Shown: positions 1 through 10,394 of the stretch, piece after piece | Layout: each line of letters opens with the position of its first letter | How positions within the stretch are numbered: position 1 is the first letter of the stretch | DNA from: Methylobacterium durans | GTDB taxonomy: Bacteria; Pseudomonadota; Alphaproteobacteria; Rhizobiales; Beijerinckiaceae | Direction of reading: 5' to 3' | DNA length: 64,000 nt | Assembly: GCF_003173715.1 (NCBI RefSeq) | Contig: NZ_CP029550.1 | Location: 6,092,001 to 6,156,000, forward strand | Notes under the pieces: model-generated | The model's database searches: none | What the model was told of the DNA's origin: nothing | What the model saw: the letters and a program-made list of their open reading frames with translations, nothing else | Position numbers and translations under genes: made by a program

Positions 1-268
1 GCTTGTCGATGATGCGGTGGAGGAACTCGGTACAGGCCTGGGGATCGCGCTGCCGGATGGCGGGCGCCTCGGCGACGATGTCGAGCGTCTGGCGGATGCT
101 CTCGGAGAGCTGATCGAGATCCCCGGCAACAACCCGGGCCGTCGCGAGTGCATCGGTCCGAACAGCTTCATCCCTGTCGGCGCGCAGCGCGTATTCGTTG
201 TATCCTTGTATTGCGAGCGCAGGAGTGAGGGCGAGCGCCACCAGAGCGAGGACGCGGCTCGTCAGCAA
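1..268 (-). CDS. N-terminal part of a membrane sensor protein, probably a sensor histidine kinase
   Basis: The reading frame is open on the minus strand from a TTG at 268 to the window edge, so only about 89 residues are visible. A strong GGGGAGGA site lies about 4-9 bases upstream and decides the TTG start. The N-terminus has one hydrophobic segment (LVALALTPALAI) followed by a soluble stretch rich in Ala, Asp and Glu (DALATARVVAGDLDQLSES). This layout, a membrane anchor then an extracytoplasmic Cache-like sensor, is typical of HWE histidine kinases in Methylobacterium. No kinase domain is visible, so the output type is inference. It is divergent from metB. Confidence 0.55.
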   Translation of the reverse strand, partial: MLTSRVLALVALALTPALAIQGYNEYALRADRDEAVRTDALATARVVAGDLDQLSESIRQTLDIVAEAPAIRQRDPQACTEFLHRIIDK

Positions 269-569
269 TTTGTCCTCCCCACAGCCTGCGCCTTACAAGG
301 CCGGCCGCAGTTCTACGCTTGTTGGACTGTCAATCTGCGCGAGCTCATTGCCTAAGGCAAGATGCTTGGCCCATGAGCCCGGCATTGAACGCGTCAGCAT
401 CAAGAGGCCGTGAAGGATCATCGACGCCTTCGCCGCATCCTGCGCGAGGCGGGTGCCGGGAGCCGCGGATTGTTCGGTTGCAAGCTCGCAACGTTCTCTT
501 TAACGAACGATCGCGCAGATCACGGGCTTAGACCGGTGGCCTGACGGCTGCGGAAGAGAGGATGATCCG

Positions 570-1733
570 ATGTCAGAAGGGCGAGCCGCACGCACCATCG
601 CCGCAACCAACGGCGTGGCGCAGGACACAGCCTTCGGGGCCGTCATCGCTCCGATCCATCTGTCGACGACCTACAAGTTCCCCGCGTTCGAGAAGCCCGG
701 CCCGTACGATTACTCGCGCCTCGGCAATCCGACGCGCGACCAGCTCGCGGACACGATCGCCAAGCTCGAAGGCGGTGCCCGCGCCGTCATGACCGCGAGC
801 GGCATGGCGGCCCTCGACCTCGCGCTGTCGGGTCTCTGCCCGGGCGACCTCCTCGTCGCGCCGCATGACTGCTATGGGGGCACGCACCGCCTGCTCAGCC
901 TTCGGGCGGCCCGGGGGCAGTACCGCGTGACGTTCGTCGACCAGACCGACGACGACGCGCTCGCGGCCGCTCTCGCTCGGAATCCCAAAATCGTGCTCAT
1001 CGAGACGCCGAGCAATCCGCTCATGCGGGTGGTGGACATCCACCGCGCGACGGCGCTCGCGAAAGCGGCCGGCGCGCTCTCGGTGGTCGACAACACCTTC
1101 CTGTCGCCCGCGCTGCAGCAGCCGATCTCTCTCGGGGCCGATCTGGTCGTCCATTCCACCACCAAGTTCCTCAACGGCCATTCCGACGTCATCGGCGGGG
1201 CCGTGATCGCCGCCGACGCGGCGCTCGGCGAGGACCTCGCTGCGTGGGCGAACACGATCGGCGTCACAGGCTCGCCCCTCGACGCCTATCTCACGCTTCG
1301 CGGCGTTCGCACGCTCTTCGTGCGGGTGGAGCACCAGCAGGAGACCGCGGCGGCGCTCGCCGCCTTCCTCGACGCTCACCCGGCGGTGCGACGCGTGCAC
1401 TACCCGGGCCTGACGTCGCATCCGGGCCACGGGCTCGCCAAGGCCCAGCAGCGGGGCTTCGGTGCCATGCTGAGCTTCGAGCTTGCGGGCGGCCTCGAGG
1501 CCGTGCGCCGCCTTGTGACGGCGCTGCAGGTCTTCACGCTGGCCGAGTCGCTCGGTGGGGTCGAGAGCCTGGTCGCGCACCCGGCGACCATGACCCACGC
1601 GGCGATGGATCCGGACGCCCGTGCCACGGCCGGCATCACGGACGGACTGCTCCGGCTGTCGGTCGGCCTCGAGGCTGAGGAAGACCTGCTGGCCGATCTG
1701 TCTCGCGGGCTCGACGCGGCCGCTCGCATCTGA
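570..1733 (+). CDS. metB: Cystathionine gamma-synthase (PLP-dependent)
   Basis: Joins an activated homoserine ester to cysteine to make cystathionine, in cytoplasmic methionine synthesis. At 387 residues it matches the length of E. coli MetB, and family blocks recur in order: PIHLSTTY near 28-35, DYSRLGNPTRD near 47-57, VAPHDCYGG near 96-104, ETPSNPL near 145-151, VVDNTFLSPALQ near 172-183, and the PLP-lysine motif HSTTKFLNGHSD with Lys about 199. AESLGGVESL and HPATMTHA near the C-terminus are typical of MetB rather than MetC. The start has a GGAAGAGAGGA site upstream. It stands alone, divergent from the upstream kinase. The metB/metC/metZ families are close, so substrate choice is inferred. 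Confidence 0.88.
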   Translation: MSEGRAARTIAATNGVAQDTAFGAVIAPIHLSTTYKFPAFEKPGPYDYSRLGNPTRDQLADTIAKLEGGARAVMTASGMAALDLALSGLCPGDLLVAPHDCYGGTHRLLSLRAARGQYRVTFVDQTDDDALAAALARNPKIVLIETPSNPLMRVVDIHRATALAKAAGALSVVDNTFLSPALQQPISLGADLVVHSTTKFLNGHSDVIGGAVIAADAALGEDLAAWANTIGVTGSPLDAYLTLRGVRTLFVRVEHQQETAAALAAFLDAHPAVRRVHYPGLTSHPGHGLAKAQQRGFGAMLSFELAGGLEAVRRLVTALQVFTLAESLGGVESLVAHPATMTHAAMDPDARATAGITDGLLRLSVGLEAEEDLLADLSRGLDAAARI

Positions 1734-1848
1734 GCGGGAGGCTCCGCGCCCGTCCCCGTGTCGCGCCGGCCCTGTCTGCCTTGCCGGAGGCGGATGCCGA
1801 TGACCCTCGGAGCCCGGCAGCCGATCGGCGCTCCCGGATCGCCGCGAC

Positions 1849-2151
1849 CTAAGGGCTGATCTGTGAACGTCCAGGCGCCGCGTCGCACCGGTACGAACGC
1901 TTGTCCTCCCTGGATGCGAGCGCGATCCGGCCGCCCGTCGCCTTGCAGCTCGCACCGATCCGCTGGAGGGCCCAGTGCTCGGCGAGGGCGAGGCTCAACG
2001 GCATGAACGTGACGGCCAGCAGGAACCAAGCCGTCAAGCCAGCGATCCACCAATTCAGCTTCGGCAGTTCAGGCCTGCCCTGCCCCGACCACTCCGGCGG
2101 GAGCGGCGCGAGGAAGGCGACCGTGAAACAGAGGCCCTGCACCAAGCTCAT
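1849..2151 (-). CDS. Small membrane protein downstream of cyoD
   Basis: A 100-residue protein with two hydrophobic stretches, one near residues 3-18 (LVQGLCFTVAFLAPLP) and one near 34-58 (WWIAGLTAWFLLAVTFMPLSL). The C-terminus is polar. It lies about 180 bases after cyoD on the same strand and may be the last gene of the cyo transcript. No family is recognised; SURF1 or CyoE would be expected in some cyo operons, but this is far too short for either. The ATG lacks a convincing Shine-Dalgarno site, so the start is uncertain. Confidence 0.5.
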   Translation of the reverse strand: MSLVQGLCFTVAFLAPLPPEWSGQGRPELPKLNWWIAGLTAWFLLAVTFMPLSLALAEHWALQRIGASCKATGGRIALASREDKRSYRCDAAPGRSQISP

Positions 2152-2330
2152 CGACTGACTTGGTCCCGTAAAGGCTGCGTCGGACGTCCATGTCCTGCTG
2201 GTTGTGCCACCTGAAACAGCGCCTCCCGCACTCCGCGCGGCCGATCATCCCTTGCATGCCCACGCGCGATCCGTTCGAGCGTCCCGCTGCAGCGATGGAT
2301 CTGCCCGGCGACGAGCGCCCCGCCCGATCG

Positions 2331-2753
2331 TCAGGGCCTCTGCAGCGCCTCGTGCGGCGACATCGGCATCATGTTCTGATCCATGTGGTACATGACCCAT
2401 ATCGAGCCGACGAGCGTGATCACGACAAGTGTCAGCGTGAAGACCAGGGCCAGGAAGGTCCAGCCGCCCTCCGACTTGGTGTTCATGTGCAGGAAGTAGA
2501 TCATGTGAACCACGATCTGCACCGCCGCCAGCGCCATGACGACGATGCTCGTCATGAACGTGTCCTTCAGGACATCGCCCATGACCAGCCAGAACGGAAT
2601 GGCGGTGAGGATGACCGACAGCACGAAGCCGGTCATGTAGCCCCTGAACGTCCCGTGCGCCCCGTGCGGATGATGGTCCCCGTGCGCGGTTCCGTGTCCG
2701 GCACCCTCCTCCCGCGACGTCCGGGCGAAGCCGGCCCCGCTCACCGCGCTCAT
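2331..2753 (-). CDS. cyoD: Cytochrome o ubiquinol oxidase subunit IV
   Basis: Small accessory membrane subunit of the bo3-type quinol oxidase. The 140-residue protein has a His-rich N-terminus ([16 protein letters not shown]) followed by three transmembrane segments. The segment containing [13 protein letters not shown] is the characteristic CyoD/COX4-prokaryotic block. Its ATG overlaps the cyoC stop in an ATGA arrangement, implying translational coupling. It is the last recognisable subunit in the order cyoA-cyoB-cyoC-cyoD. Confidence 0.93.
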   Translation of the reverse strand: MSAVSGAGFARTSREEGAGHGTAHGDHHPHGAHGTFRGYMTGFVLSVILTAIPFWLVMGDVLKDTFMTSIVVMALAAVQIVVHMIYFLHMNTKSEGGWTFLALVFTLTLVVITLVGSIWVMYHMDQNMMPMSPHEALQRP

Positions 2754-3376
2754 CGCATGGCTCCCATCAGGTAGACGAAGGTGAAGACGCCGATCCAGAC
2801 CACGTCGAGGAAGTGCCAGAACATCGACAGGCAGAGGAGCCGGCGCTGGTTCTCGGCGATCAAACCGCGCTGGCGGACCTGCACCATCAGGACGACGAGC
2901 CAGAGGGTCCCGAACGTGACGTGCAGGCCGTGGGTGCCGACGAGGGTGAAAAAGGCGGACAGGAAGCCGCTGCGCTGGGGCGTGGCGCCCTCGTGGATCA
3001 GGTGCGTGAACTCGTAGAGTTCGATCGCCAGGAAGCCCGCCCCGAACAGGCCCGTGACGGCCAGCCAGCGGAGGGTCGTGTCGATCCGGTCCTTGTCCAT
3101 CTCCAGCATGGCGAAGCCGTAGGTGATGGAGGAGAGGAGCAGGAGACCCGTGTTCAGGGCGACGAGCCGCAGGTCGAACAGATCGGCCCCGGACGGTCCG
3201 GCCGCGTAGTTGCGGCCGAGTACGCCGTACGTGGCGAACAGGATCGCGAAGATGAGGCAGTCGCTCATCAGGTAGAGCCAGAACCCGATCAGCGTGCCCC
3301 CGTCGCCGTGGGCATGTGCCTCTCGCTCGTAGAAGACCGGGGCTGTGGCGCCGGGCGGGGCAGTCACCTCGTGCAT
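2750..3376 (-). CDS. cyoC: Cytochrome o ubiquinol oxidase subunit III
   Basis: Subunit III of the heme-copper quinol oxidase, a membrane protein of 208 residues with five predicted helices. Diagnostic blocks are [17 protein letters not shown] near the first helix, the ATYGVLG loop, [31 protein letters not shown], and the C-terminal [17 protein letters not shown]. The ATG at 3376 was chosen over an upstream in-frame start because GGGAGGGG, lying within the end of cyoB, is correctly spaced before it. Only four bases separate it from the cyoB stop, so it is within one operon. Confidence 0.93.
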   Translation of the reverse strand: MHEVTAPPGATAPVFYEREAHAHGDGGTLIGFWLYLMSDCLIFAILFATYGVLGRNYAAGPSGADLFDLRLVALNTGLLLLSSITYGFAMLEMDKDRIDTTLRWLAVTGLFGAGFLAIELYEFTHLIHEGATPQRSGFLSAFFTLVGTHGLHVTFGTLWLVVLMVQVRQRGLIAENQRRLLCLSMFWHFLDVVWIGVFTFVYLMGAMR

Positions 3377-3380
3377 CGGC

Positions 3381-5383
3381 TCAGACCCCTCCCACGAGCT
3401 GCGCCGTTCTCTGCCTCTCGACGCGGACGACATCCTCGGCCGGGATGTAGAAGTCCCGGTTGTAGTTGAACGTGTGGATGATGGCCGCCGCGATCAGGCC
3501 GGCGAAGGACAGGGCAGCCAGCCACCAGATGTACCAGATCATCGCGAAGCCGAGGATCGTGCTGAGGGCGGCGAGGACGACGCCGGCACCGGTGTTCCGC
3601 GGCATGTGGATCGGCGCGAAACCTTCCCGGGGACGGTCGTGGCCGCGCCGCTTCATGTCCCACCACGCATCGACCTCGTGGACCACGGGCGTGAAGGCGA
3701 AATTGTACGGCGGCGGCGGCGAGGACGTGGACCATTCCAGCGTCCGGCCGCCCCAGGGATCGCCGGTGAGGTCGCGCAGCTGCTCGCGCCGGACGTAGCT
3801 GACGATGAGCTGGACCACGAAGGCCGCGATCCCGGCCATGATGATGAAGGCGCCGATCGCCGCGACCGTCAGGTAGGGCTGCAGGGTCACGTCCTCGAAA
3901 TGCTGGGTCCGCCGCGTCACGCCCATCAGGCCGAGGGCGTAGATCGGCGTGAACACCACCCAGAATCCGGTGAGCCAGCACCAGAACGAGACGTTTCCCC
4001 AGAACGGGTCGAGCTTGTAGCCGAAGGCCTTGGGGAACCAGTAATTGACGCCCGCGAGCAGCCCGAACACCACGCCGCCGATGATGACGTTGTGGAAATG
4101 CGCGACCAGGAAGAGGCTGTTGTGCAGAACGAAATCGGCGGGCGGCACCGCGAGCAGCACGCCGGTCAACCCGCCGAGCACGAAGGTCGGGATGAAGCCC
4201 ATCACCCAGATCATCGGCGTCTCGAAGCGGATGCGTCCGCGATACATCGTGAAGAGCCAGTTGAACACTTTCGCGCCCGTCGGGATCGAGATGATCATCG
4301 TCGTTATGCCGAAGAAGGCATTGACGTTGGCACCCGCACCCATCGTGAAGAAGTGATGCAGCCAGACGAGCCAGGACAGGAGCGCGATGACGGCCGTGGC
4401 GTAGACCATCGAGGTGTAGCCGAACAGGCGCTTGCCGCAGAACGTGGACACGACCTCCGAGTAGATGCCGAAGGCGGGCAGAACGAGGACGTAGACCTCC
4501 GGATGCCCCCAGATCCAGATGAGGTTCATGTATAGCATCGAGTTGCCGCCGTAATCGTTCGTGAAGAAGTGCGTCCCCACGTACCGGTCGAGCGTAAGGA
4601 GCGCCAAGGTCGCCGTCAGGACCGGGAAGATCGTGATGATCAGGGCGTTGCTGCAGAGCGTCGTCCAGCAGAAGATCGGCATCTTCATCAGGGTCATGCC
4701 GGGGGCCCGCATCTTCACGATGGTGGCGATCAGGTTGATCCCCGAGAGCGTGGTGCCCACGCCCGCGACCTGCAGGCCCCAGATGTAGTAATCGACCCCG
4801 ACGCCGGGGCTGTAGGCCGCTCCCGACAGGGGGGATAGGCGAGCCAGCCGGTGCGCGCGAACTCGCCCACGAAGAGCGACAGCATGGTGAGGACGGCGCC
4901 GCCTGCCGTCATCCAGAAGCTGAAATTGTTCAGGAAGGGAAAGGCGACGTCGCGGGCGCCGATCTGCAGCGGCATGATGTAGTTCATCATGCCGGTGACG
5001 AACGGCATGGCCATGAAGAAGATCATGATCGTGCCGTGCGCGGTGAAGATCTGGTCGTAATGGTGCGGCGGCAGGTAGCCCTCCGAGGCGCCGACGGAGA
5101 GGGCCTTCTGCGTGATCATCATGATCGCGTCGGCGAAACCCCGCAGCAGCATCACGATGGCGAGCACGGCGTACATGATGCCGATCTTCTTGTGATCGAC
5201 GCTCGTGAACCATTCCCGCCACAGGTAACCCCACTGCCCGTACCAGGTGACGGCGCCGAGCAGCGCCGCGCCGCCGAGCGCCACCATGATGAAGGTCCCG
5301 AGCAGGATGGGCTCGTGGTAGGGGATGGCTTCGAGCGTCAGCCGCCCGAAGATGAGCTGCTGGAGATCGAGGTTCGAGGCCAT
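3381..5383 (-). pseudogene. cyoB: Cytochrome o ubiquinol oxidase subunit I, broken by a one-base frameshift
   Basis: Catalytic subunit holding heme b, heme o3 and CuB, which oxidises ubiquinol, reduces oxygen and pumps protons. The 5' frame gives [19 protein letters not shown] onward to GWLAYPP; the rest, from [17 protein letters not shown] to the end, is in another frame. Restoring one base to the G run at 4829-4834 joins the two into a normal-length CyoB of about 667 residues. Ligand motifs are intact on both sides: HGTIMIFF (heme), [12 protein letters not shown] (CuB His, Glu and the Tyr that cross-links), [11 protein letters not shown] (CuB His pair) and [10 protein letters not shown] (heme ligands). 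Because everything else is conserved, either a very recent mutation or a homopolymer sequencing error is likely. Confidence 0.9.
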
Positions 5384-5400
5384 GCGAATGCTCGCTCGGA

Positions 5401-6648
5401 TCAGTGCGGGTGACGTTCGGTGGGTTGGTTGTTCAACTGAGCCGGCGCGGGCGCCCGGTCAGCGCCCGGCAGGGCGTTGCCCTGCCCCTGATCGGGCTCG
5501 GTCTTCGGCTCATTGACGCCGCCGCGGCTCTTGTCCTGATCGCGGGGCATCATGCCCTCGGGCTGGACGGTGCTTCTCGGCGCTCGGCCCGAGGCCGGGA
5601 AGGTGGCTCCGGGCGCCTCGTGGCCGCTCCAGGCGCGGCGGTTGTCGTAGTCGAGCCGCTCGCGGTTCGCCTCGCTCTCCCGGCCCGCGCCCCCTGCCCT
5701 GTCGATGTGGTGCATCTCGCCGACGCACATCTGACCGGGGGCGACGCACATGCCGAGGATGGCGGCGTAGAGGCCGTTCTCGACCGTCCCGAAATGCTGG
5801 ATCGGGACCGCCTCGCTCGGCTTCTCGAGCTTCAGGTAGGCATCGCGGTCGAGCACCGCCGCGGACGCCTTGGCCTTCGCCACCCATTCGTCGAAGCCCT
5901 CGCGCGACAGGCTCCTGAACCCGAACGTCATGCGGGAGAAGCCCGAGCCGCTGTAATGCGCGGAGAGGCCCTGGAACTCCCCCTCCTTGTTCATGACGGC
6001 GTGGAGCGGCGTCTGCATGCCCGGCATGGCGTAGATCATGCCCGCCAGCGCGGGGACGTAGAACGTGTTCCAGACCGAGGAGGAGGTGATCTTGAAGGTG
6101 ATCGGCACGTTCGCTGGCGCCGCCATCTCGTTGAGGCTCGCGACGCCGAGCTCCGGATAGATGAACAGCCACTTCCAATCGAGGGCGACGACCTCGACGG
6201 TCATAGGCTTCACATCGGCCGGCACGGGCTTGTTCGGAGCGAGCCGCGTGAGCGGCTTGAAGGGATCGAGGGTGTGCGTGCTGACCCAGGTCATGGCGCC
6301 CAGCGCGAGGATGATGAGCAGCGGCACCGTCCAGATGACCACTTCGAGCTGGGTCGAATGGTGCCAATCCGGGTCGTAGGTCGCTTCCGTGTTCGATGCG
6401 CGGTAGCGCCACGCGAACAGGAAGGTGAGCGCGATCACCGGCAGGATGACGAGCAGCATGAGCGCGGTGGACGCGATGATGAGGTTGCGCTGCTGCACCG
6501 CGACGTCGCCTGCCGGGTTCATCACGATCATGTTGCAGCCGCCGAGCAACGTCGCGACTGCGAGCAGGAGCGCGCCGCTGAGAAACGTCCGTGCCGGAGA
6601 GCCGCGAGGGCGGCGGGCCGCGGGCGACGGGATGGGCAGGACGGCCAC
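5401..6648 (-). CDS. cyoA: Cytochrome o ubiquinol oxidase subunit II, lipoprotein
   Basis: Subunit II of the quinol oxidase, anchored in the membrane with a periplasmic cupredoxin-like domain. From a GTG at 6648 (AGGGAG upstream) it is about 415 residues. A signal peptide ends in the lipobox LLGGC, then come two membrane segments ([19 protein letters not shown] and [17 protein letters not shown]) and [37 protein letters not shown] and [11 protein letters not shown] are typical CyoA blocks. The protein is longer than E. coli CyoA (315 aa) because of a hydrophilic Pro/Gln/Arg-rich C-terminal tail of about 90 residues. Only 17 bases separate it from cyoB. Confidence 0.9.
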   Translation of the reverse strand: MAVLPIPSPAARRPRGSPARTFLSGALLLAVATLLGGCNMIVMNPAGDVAVQQRNLIIASTALMLLVILPVIALTFLFAWRYRASNTEATYDPDWHHSTQLEVVIWTVPLLIILALGAMTWVSTHTLDPFKPLTRLAPNKPVPADVKPMTVEVVALDWKWLFIYPELGVASLNEMAAPANVPITFKITSSSVWNTFYVPALAGMIYAMPGMQTPLHAVMNKEGEFQGLSAHYSGSGFSRMTFGFRSLSREGFDEWVAKAKASAAVLDRDAYLKLEKPSEAVPIQHFGTVENGLYAAILGMCVAPGQMCVGEMHHIDRAGGAGRESEANRERLDYDNRRAWSGHEAPGATFPASGRAPRSTVQPEGMMPRDQDKSRGGVNEPKTEPDQGQGNALPGADRAPAPAQLNNQPTERHPH

Positions 6649-6728
6649 GATGCTTACTCCCTGGACCCGCGCCACGCCGTGCGGCGACGGGGGCTTCGAT
6701 GAAACGGGGGCGGGATCGTCCGCACGGA

Positions 6729-8072
6729 TCAGACCTGCCGGACTTCCGAGCGGGAGACGCTGAGCGTCAGCAGGGTGGTGAGCGCGCCGGACAGCAGGTA
6801 GAGGCCGACGCAGGCCAGTCCGTACCGGGCCGAGAGATACAGGACGATCAGCGGAGCGAAGCCCGCACCGAGCAGCCAGGCGAGGTCGTTGGTGAGCGCC
6901 GCCCCGGTGTAGCGATAGCGCTGCTCCAGGCGCGACGTCACCGCTCCGGACGATTGCCCGTAGGAAAGCCCGAGCAGCGCGAACCCGGCATTGACGTAGA
7001 TCGTCTGGCCGATCGCATTCTCCTCGAAGAGCAGGGGGGCGATGATGCTTCCAACGGCGAAGACCGCGATCAGGCCCGCCGAGATCAGGAGCAGCATGCG
7101 GCGGCCGATCTGGTCGGCGATCAGGCCCGAGGCCAGGATGGCGCCCGCGCAGATGAAGGCGCCCGAGCACTGCACCATCAGGAACTCGCCCGCCGAGCGG
7201 TGCGTGAACAGCGTGATCCAGCTGATTGGGAACACGGTCACGAGGTGGAAGAGGGCGAAGCTCGCCAGCGGGATCAGGGCGCCGAGGAGGAGATCGCCCG
7301 CATGCCCCCGGATCAGCGGGAGGATGGGGGAGGGTTCGAGCCTGCGCAATTCGAGAAGGCGCGCGAACTCATCCGTCGCGACCAGCCGCAATCGGGCGAA
7401 CAGGGCCACGACGTTGATGGCGAAGGCACAGAAGAATGGATAGCGCCAGCCCCAATCCAGGAAATCGGCCTCGGGCAGGTTGAGCAGGAAGAACGAGAAC
7501 AGCGTGCCTGCCACGATGAAGCCGAAGGGCGCTCCGAGTTGCGGAAGGGCGGCGTAGAAGCCCCGTCGCTCGATCGGCGCGTTGAGCGCGAGAAGGGACG
7601 CGAGCCCGTCCCAGGCGCCGCCGAGGGCCAAGCCCTGTCCGATCCGCAGGACGCCCAAGAGGTACAGCGACCAAGCACCGATCTGCGCGTAGCCGGGCAG
7701 GAACGAGATCGCCATGGTTGAGAAGCCGAGCAGAAACAGCGCGATGGTCAGCTTGACGCCACGGCCATGCCGGCGGTCGACTGCCGTGAAGATGATCGAG
7801 CCGACCGGTCGAGCGATGAAGGCCAGCGAGAAGATGGCAAAGGAATAGAGTGTTCCCGTCACAGGTTCGGCGAAGGGAAAGAACACTTTGGGGAACACCA
7901 CCACGGAAGCGATGGCGAACACGAAGAAATCGAAATACTCGGCCGCGCGGCCGATGATGACGCCGATGGCGATCTCGCTCGGCGCGACTTTGTGATCAGT
8001 GGACGCTAAGCGGGCGTCGCGCTCCAGCGGCGTGGACGAGGGTACGGGCCCTTGAACCTGATCCATCGCCAT
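6729..8072 (-). CDS. MFS transporter, metabolite:H+ symporter-like
   Basis: About 447 residues with roughly twelve hydrophobic segments. The loop between helices 2 and 3 carries ARPVGSIIFTAVDRRHGRG, the typical MFS signature position, and FDFFVFAIASVVVFPKVFFP matches the first helix of the MHS family (ProP/KgtP/ShiA type). It lies 80 bases upstream of cyoA on the same strand and probably begins the operon, an arrangement I believe occurs in related Rhizobiales. The substrate is unknown. The ATG at 8072 has GAGG about 11 bases upstream; a GTG at 8084 is an alternative. Confidence 0.8.
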   Translation of the reverse strand: MAMDQVQGPVPSSTPLERDARLASTDHKVAPSEIAIGVIIGRAAEYFDFFVFAIASVVVFPKVFFPFAEPVTGTLYSFAIFSLAFIARPVGSIIFTAVDRRHGRGVKLTIALFLLGFSTMAISFLPGYAQIGAWSLYLLGVLRIGQGLALGGAWDGLASLLALNAPIERRGFYAALPQLGAPFGFIVAGTLFSFFLLNLPEADFLDWGWRYPFFCAFAINVVALFARLRLVATDEFARLLELRRLEPSPILPLIRGHAGDLLLGALIPLASFALFHLVTVFPISWITLFTHRSAGEFLMVQCSGAFICAGAILASGLIADQIGRRMLLLISAGLIAVFAVGSIIAPLLFEENAIGQTIYVNAGFALLGLSYGQSSGAVTSRLEQRYRYTGAALTNDLAWLLGAGFAPLIVLYLSARYGLACVGLYLLSGALTTLLTLSVSRSEVRQV

Positions 8073-8204
8073 TCGAGTGATCACCTCGAGCGAGAACAGC
8101 TTGGTTCAACGATGAAAATCCATCTCGAACGCTGAAGCAAGCCGGAAAATCGCACAGAGCCTGGGGACCGGCGGCGGTATAATGCCAAGCTTGCCCTTGA
8201 ACGG

Positions 8205-8417
8205 ATGCCCAACCCTGCCCTTTGCGGCCGGCGATCGGTCCAGATGACGCGGAAGGTTCTGAATGCCATCCGCCGCGTCCTGCGCGGCGGCATCGCCTGG
8301 CGGCTGATCCCCGTGGTGATGCCCGACACTCAGAGCGTCGATGGCGCTGTGCCGGTGCTGGCCCGTCGCGCTGGACCTTCCCCTCCGTCGTCAGACGCCC
8401 CCGCCCGCTCAACCTGA
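8205..8417 (+). pseudogene. Remnant of an IS5-type transposase N-terminus
   Basis: A short frame contains LNAIRRVLRGGIAWRLIP, which resembles the N-terminal domain of IS5-group transposases, where a block like NAILYVLRTGCQWRMLP precedes the DDE domain. The resemblance ends after about 20 residues, and no DDE domain or inverted repeat is visible. It sits between the MFS gene and a truncated glycosyltransferase in a region rich in other IS debris. The assignment rests on one motif. Confidence 0.35.
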
Positions 8418-8482
8418 CGTTTCAGACGGGCCATGAGCCGCCGCGTACCGGGCTCTGACGAATCCGACCCCGTCACCGCCCG

Positions 8483-9935
8483 TCATGATGCAGCCCTCGT
8501 CAACGAGGATTCAAAGGGATGCCTCTCGGCGAGATCTGCGAGCACACGTGTCGAGAGGTAAGGTTGATCGCGGTCGCACAGGAGATTGGGGCTCTGAAAG
8601 TTCAGCGCGGGCAGCAGCGCACGATGGGTATTCCGAACCTGATCCGTCTCACGGACGGCCCGAGCCTCATCCTGAGGTGATGAATCGAACGATCGCGTGC
8701 CGCCCTCGTGATGGTAGAGTTCAGCGTGGGGTGTCCAGATCACGCGGTAGCCTGCCGCCCAGCTTCGCAAACAGAGATCCACGTCATTCCAGGCAACGCG
8801 AAGGGTCTCGTCGAAACCGCCGAGCTTTCTGAAGACGTCTCGCCGGATTGCCATGCAGGCTCCCGTAACGGCCGACACACTCCGCACGATACTCAGTTGG
8901 TCGAGGTATCCTGGATCCTCGCGAAGAGCATATCGCCACCCGTGCAGCGCATTTCCGTCGCGATCAACCACTATGCCGGCGTGCTGAACCCGATTATCGG
9001 GATAATAGAGCTTGGCGCCCACGATGCCTATCTCTGGACGCAATGCCTGAGAGATAAGCTCATCAAGCCAATCGTCATTGATGACGACAGTGTCGTTGTT
9101 AAGAAAAATCAGGACTTCGCCGTCCGTGTCAGTCGCGCCGACATTATTGCTCAACGCCCAGTTGAAGACGCCCTTGCAGCGTATCGGTCGGACACGAGGA
9201 TCTGATGCGGCGTGCGTCAGGAATGCGTGTGTCTCCGGTTCGGAACTCTCGTTGTCGACGACCAGCACTTCGAAATGCGGGTAGCGCGTTTGCGAGAGCA
9301 AGCTCTCGATGCACGGCTTCAGCAATTCGATCCGGTCACGGGTCGGTACGATGATCGAAGCCTTCGGGGTGCTCGCGCGCTGGTAGCGTAGGCGCAATGT
9401 GCCGGAAGAGGAGCCTGTCGCTTGAACGGTCGAGCCTTGTCCCGTCTCGTTCAGGAAGCGCTTGATGATCGCCTCCATGACGCTCGGTGACGGCTTCAGC
9501 GCGTGCGCCGGCACCTCCCGTCGATGGACCATGACGACCGGTGCGTGCTCGATCCGGACGTCTCGCCTGTGGTGGCCGATACGCAGCAGAAGGTCCCATT
9601 GAAGCAACCGGCACGCATATCCGTCCTCAGACGGGCCGCGCCACCCGCCGCAATCCTCGATCAGGTTCGTTCGAAAGAGAATGAGGGACGAGGGCGGACG
9701 TCCGAGACTGGCATCGGGGTCCCAGCGACCGTTGAAAGCCGGATCGCGCCGCTCTCCACTGAGCGTTCGAACATCCTCGTCGCAGAGGAGAACATCGACC
9801 TGCGCGAGCAGTGGGCGTATTTCAGGGAATTTCGTGGCCGAGATAAGGTCGCTACGATTGATCACACAAGTGAATGTCCCTCTGCATTGACGCTGAGCTT
9901 GGCTGATCGCATCCTCCGGCGCGCGCGGCCGCCAT
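8483..9935 (-). pseudogene. Truncated two-domain family 2 glycosyltransferase
   Basis: The C-terminal part is a complete GT2 domain: KASIIVPTRDRIELLKPCIE, FEVLVVDNESSEP, a GEVLIFLNNDT nucleotide-sugar/metal motif, TGACMAIRRDVFRKLGGFDE, and VDLCLRSWAAGYRVIWTP. Upstream of it is only the second half of another GT2 domain (VDVLLCDEDVRT, NGRWDPDASLG). The N-terminal half of that first domain is missing where an IS3 element begins at 9936. Reading across the element after removing it meets an in-frame stop three codons beyond the junction, so the gene was already damaged, or DNA was also lost. Such enzymes usually build surface polysaccharide. Confidence 0.75.
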
Positions 9936-10019
9936 TGTCCGCCGTCAGCGCTCCTGAGACACATCGAGGCCCTTCACGAACGGAGGATGGCTGGTTCATC
10001 GTAGTCCTGAGGCACGACG

Positions 10020-10394
10020 ATGAAGCAGACATCCGGACTGGCACGCAAGCCGGCAGACGCGGTGATCAAAGACATCCGCCGGGCCACCCGCCGGCAGTTC
10101 TCGGCCGAGGAGAAGATCCGCATCGTGCTGGAGGGCCTGCGCGGCGAGGACAGTATCGCCGAGCTGTGTCGGCGCGAGGGCATCGCCAGCTCGATGTACT
10201 ACGGCTGGTCCAAGGAGTTCCTGGAAGCCGGTAAGAAGCGGCTGGCGGGCGACACGGCGCGGGCGGCGACAGCAGACGAAGTCAAGGAGCTGCGCCGCGA
10301 GGCGGGCGCGCTGAAGGAGGTTGTGGCCGATCTCCTCCTGGAGAACCGCCTGCTCAAAAAAAGCATGAGCGGGGCTGGGGACGACGAGGCATGA
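10020..10394 (+). CDS. IS3-family transposase OrfA
   Basis: A 124-residue DNA-binding subunit. RRQFSAEEKIRIVLEGL, then SIAELCRREGIASSMYYGW, form the helix-turn-helix. A leucine-zipper-like helix follows (VKELRREAGALKEVVADLLL). The codons for LLKKS include a run of seven A residues, a likely slippery site for the -1 frameshift that makes the OrfAB fusion in this family. It ends in a 4-base overlap with orfB. Confidence 0.9.
   Translation: MKQTSGLARKPADAVIKDIRRATRRQFSAEEKIRIVLEGLRGEDSIAELCRREGIASSMYYGWSKEFLEAGKKRLAGDTARAATADEVKELRREAGALKEVVADLLLENRLLKKSMSGAGDDEA

Noticed and set aside
380..569. Possible SAM riboswitch before metB
   Set aside because: I could not find the conserved core or pseudoknot of the SAM-II class; only a normal ribosome-binding site is visible.
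573..1955. 460-codon minus-strand ORF opposite metB
   Set aside because: Covers the strongly conserved metB gene antisense and has no recognisable content.
3345..4535. Long plus-strand ORF (396 codons) opposite cyoB/cyoC
   Set aside because: Antisense shadow of conserved oxidase genes; Arg/Glu/His/Asp-rich without motifs, a product of GC-rich codons on the other strand.
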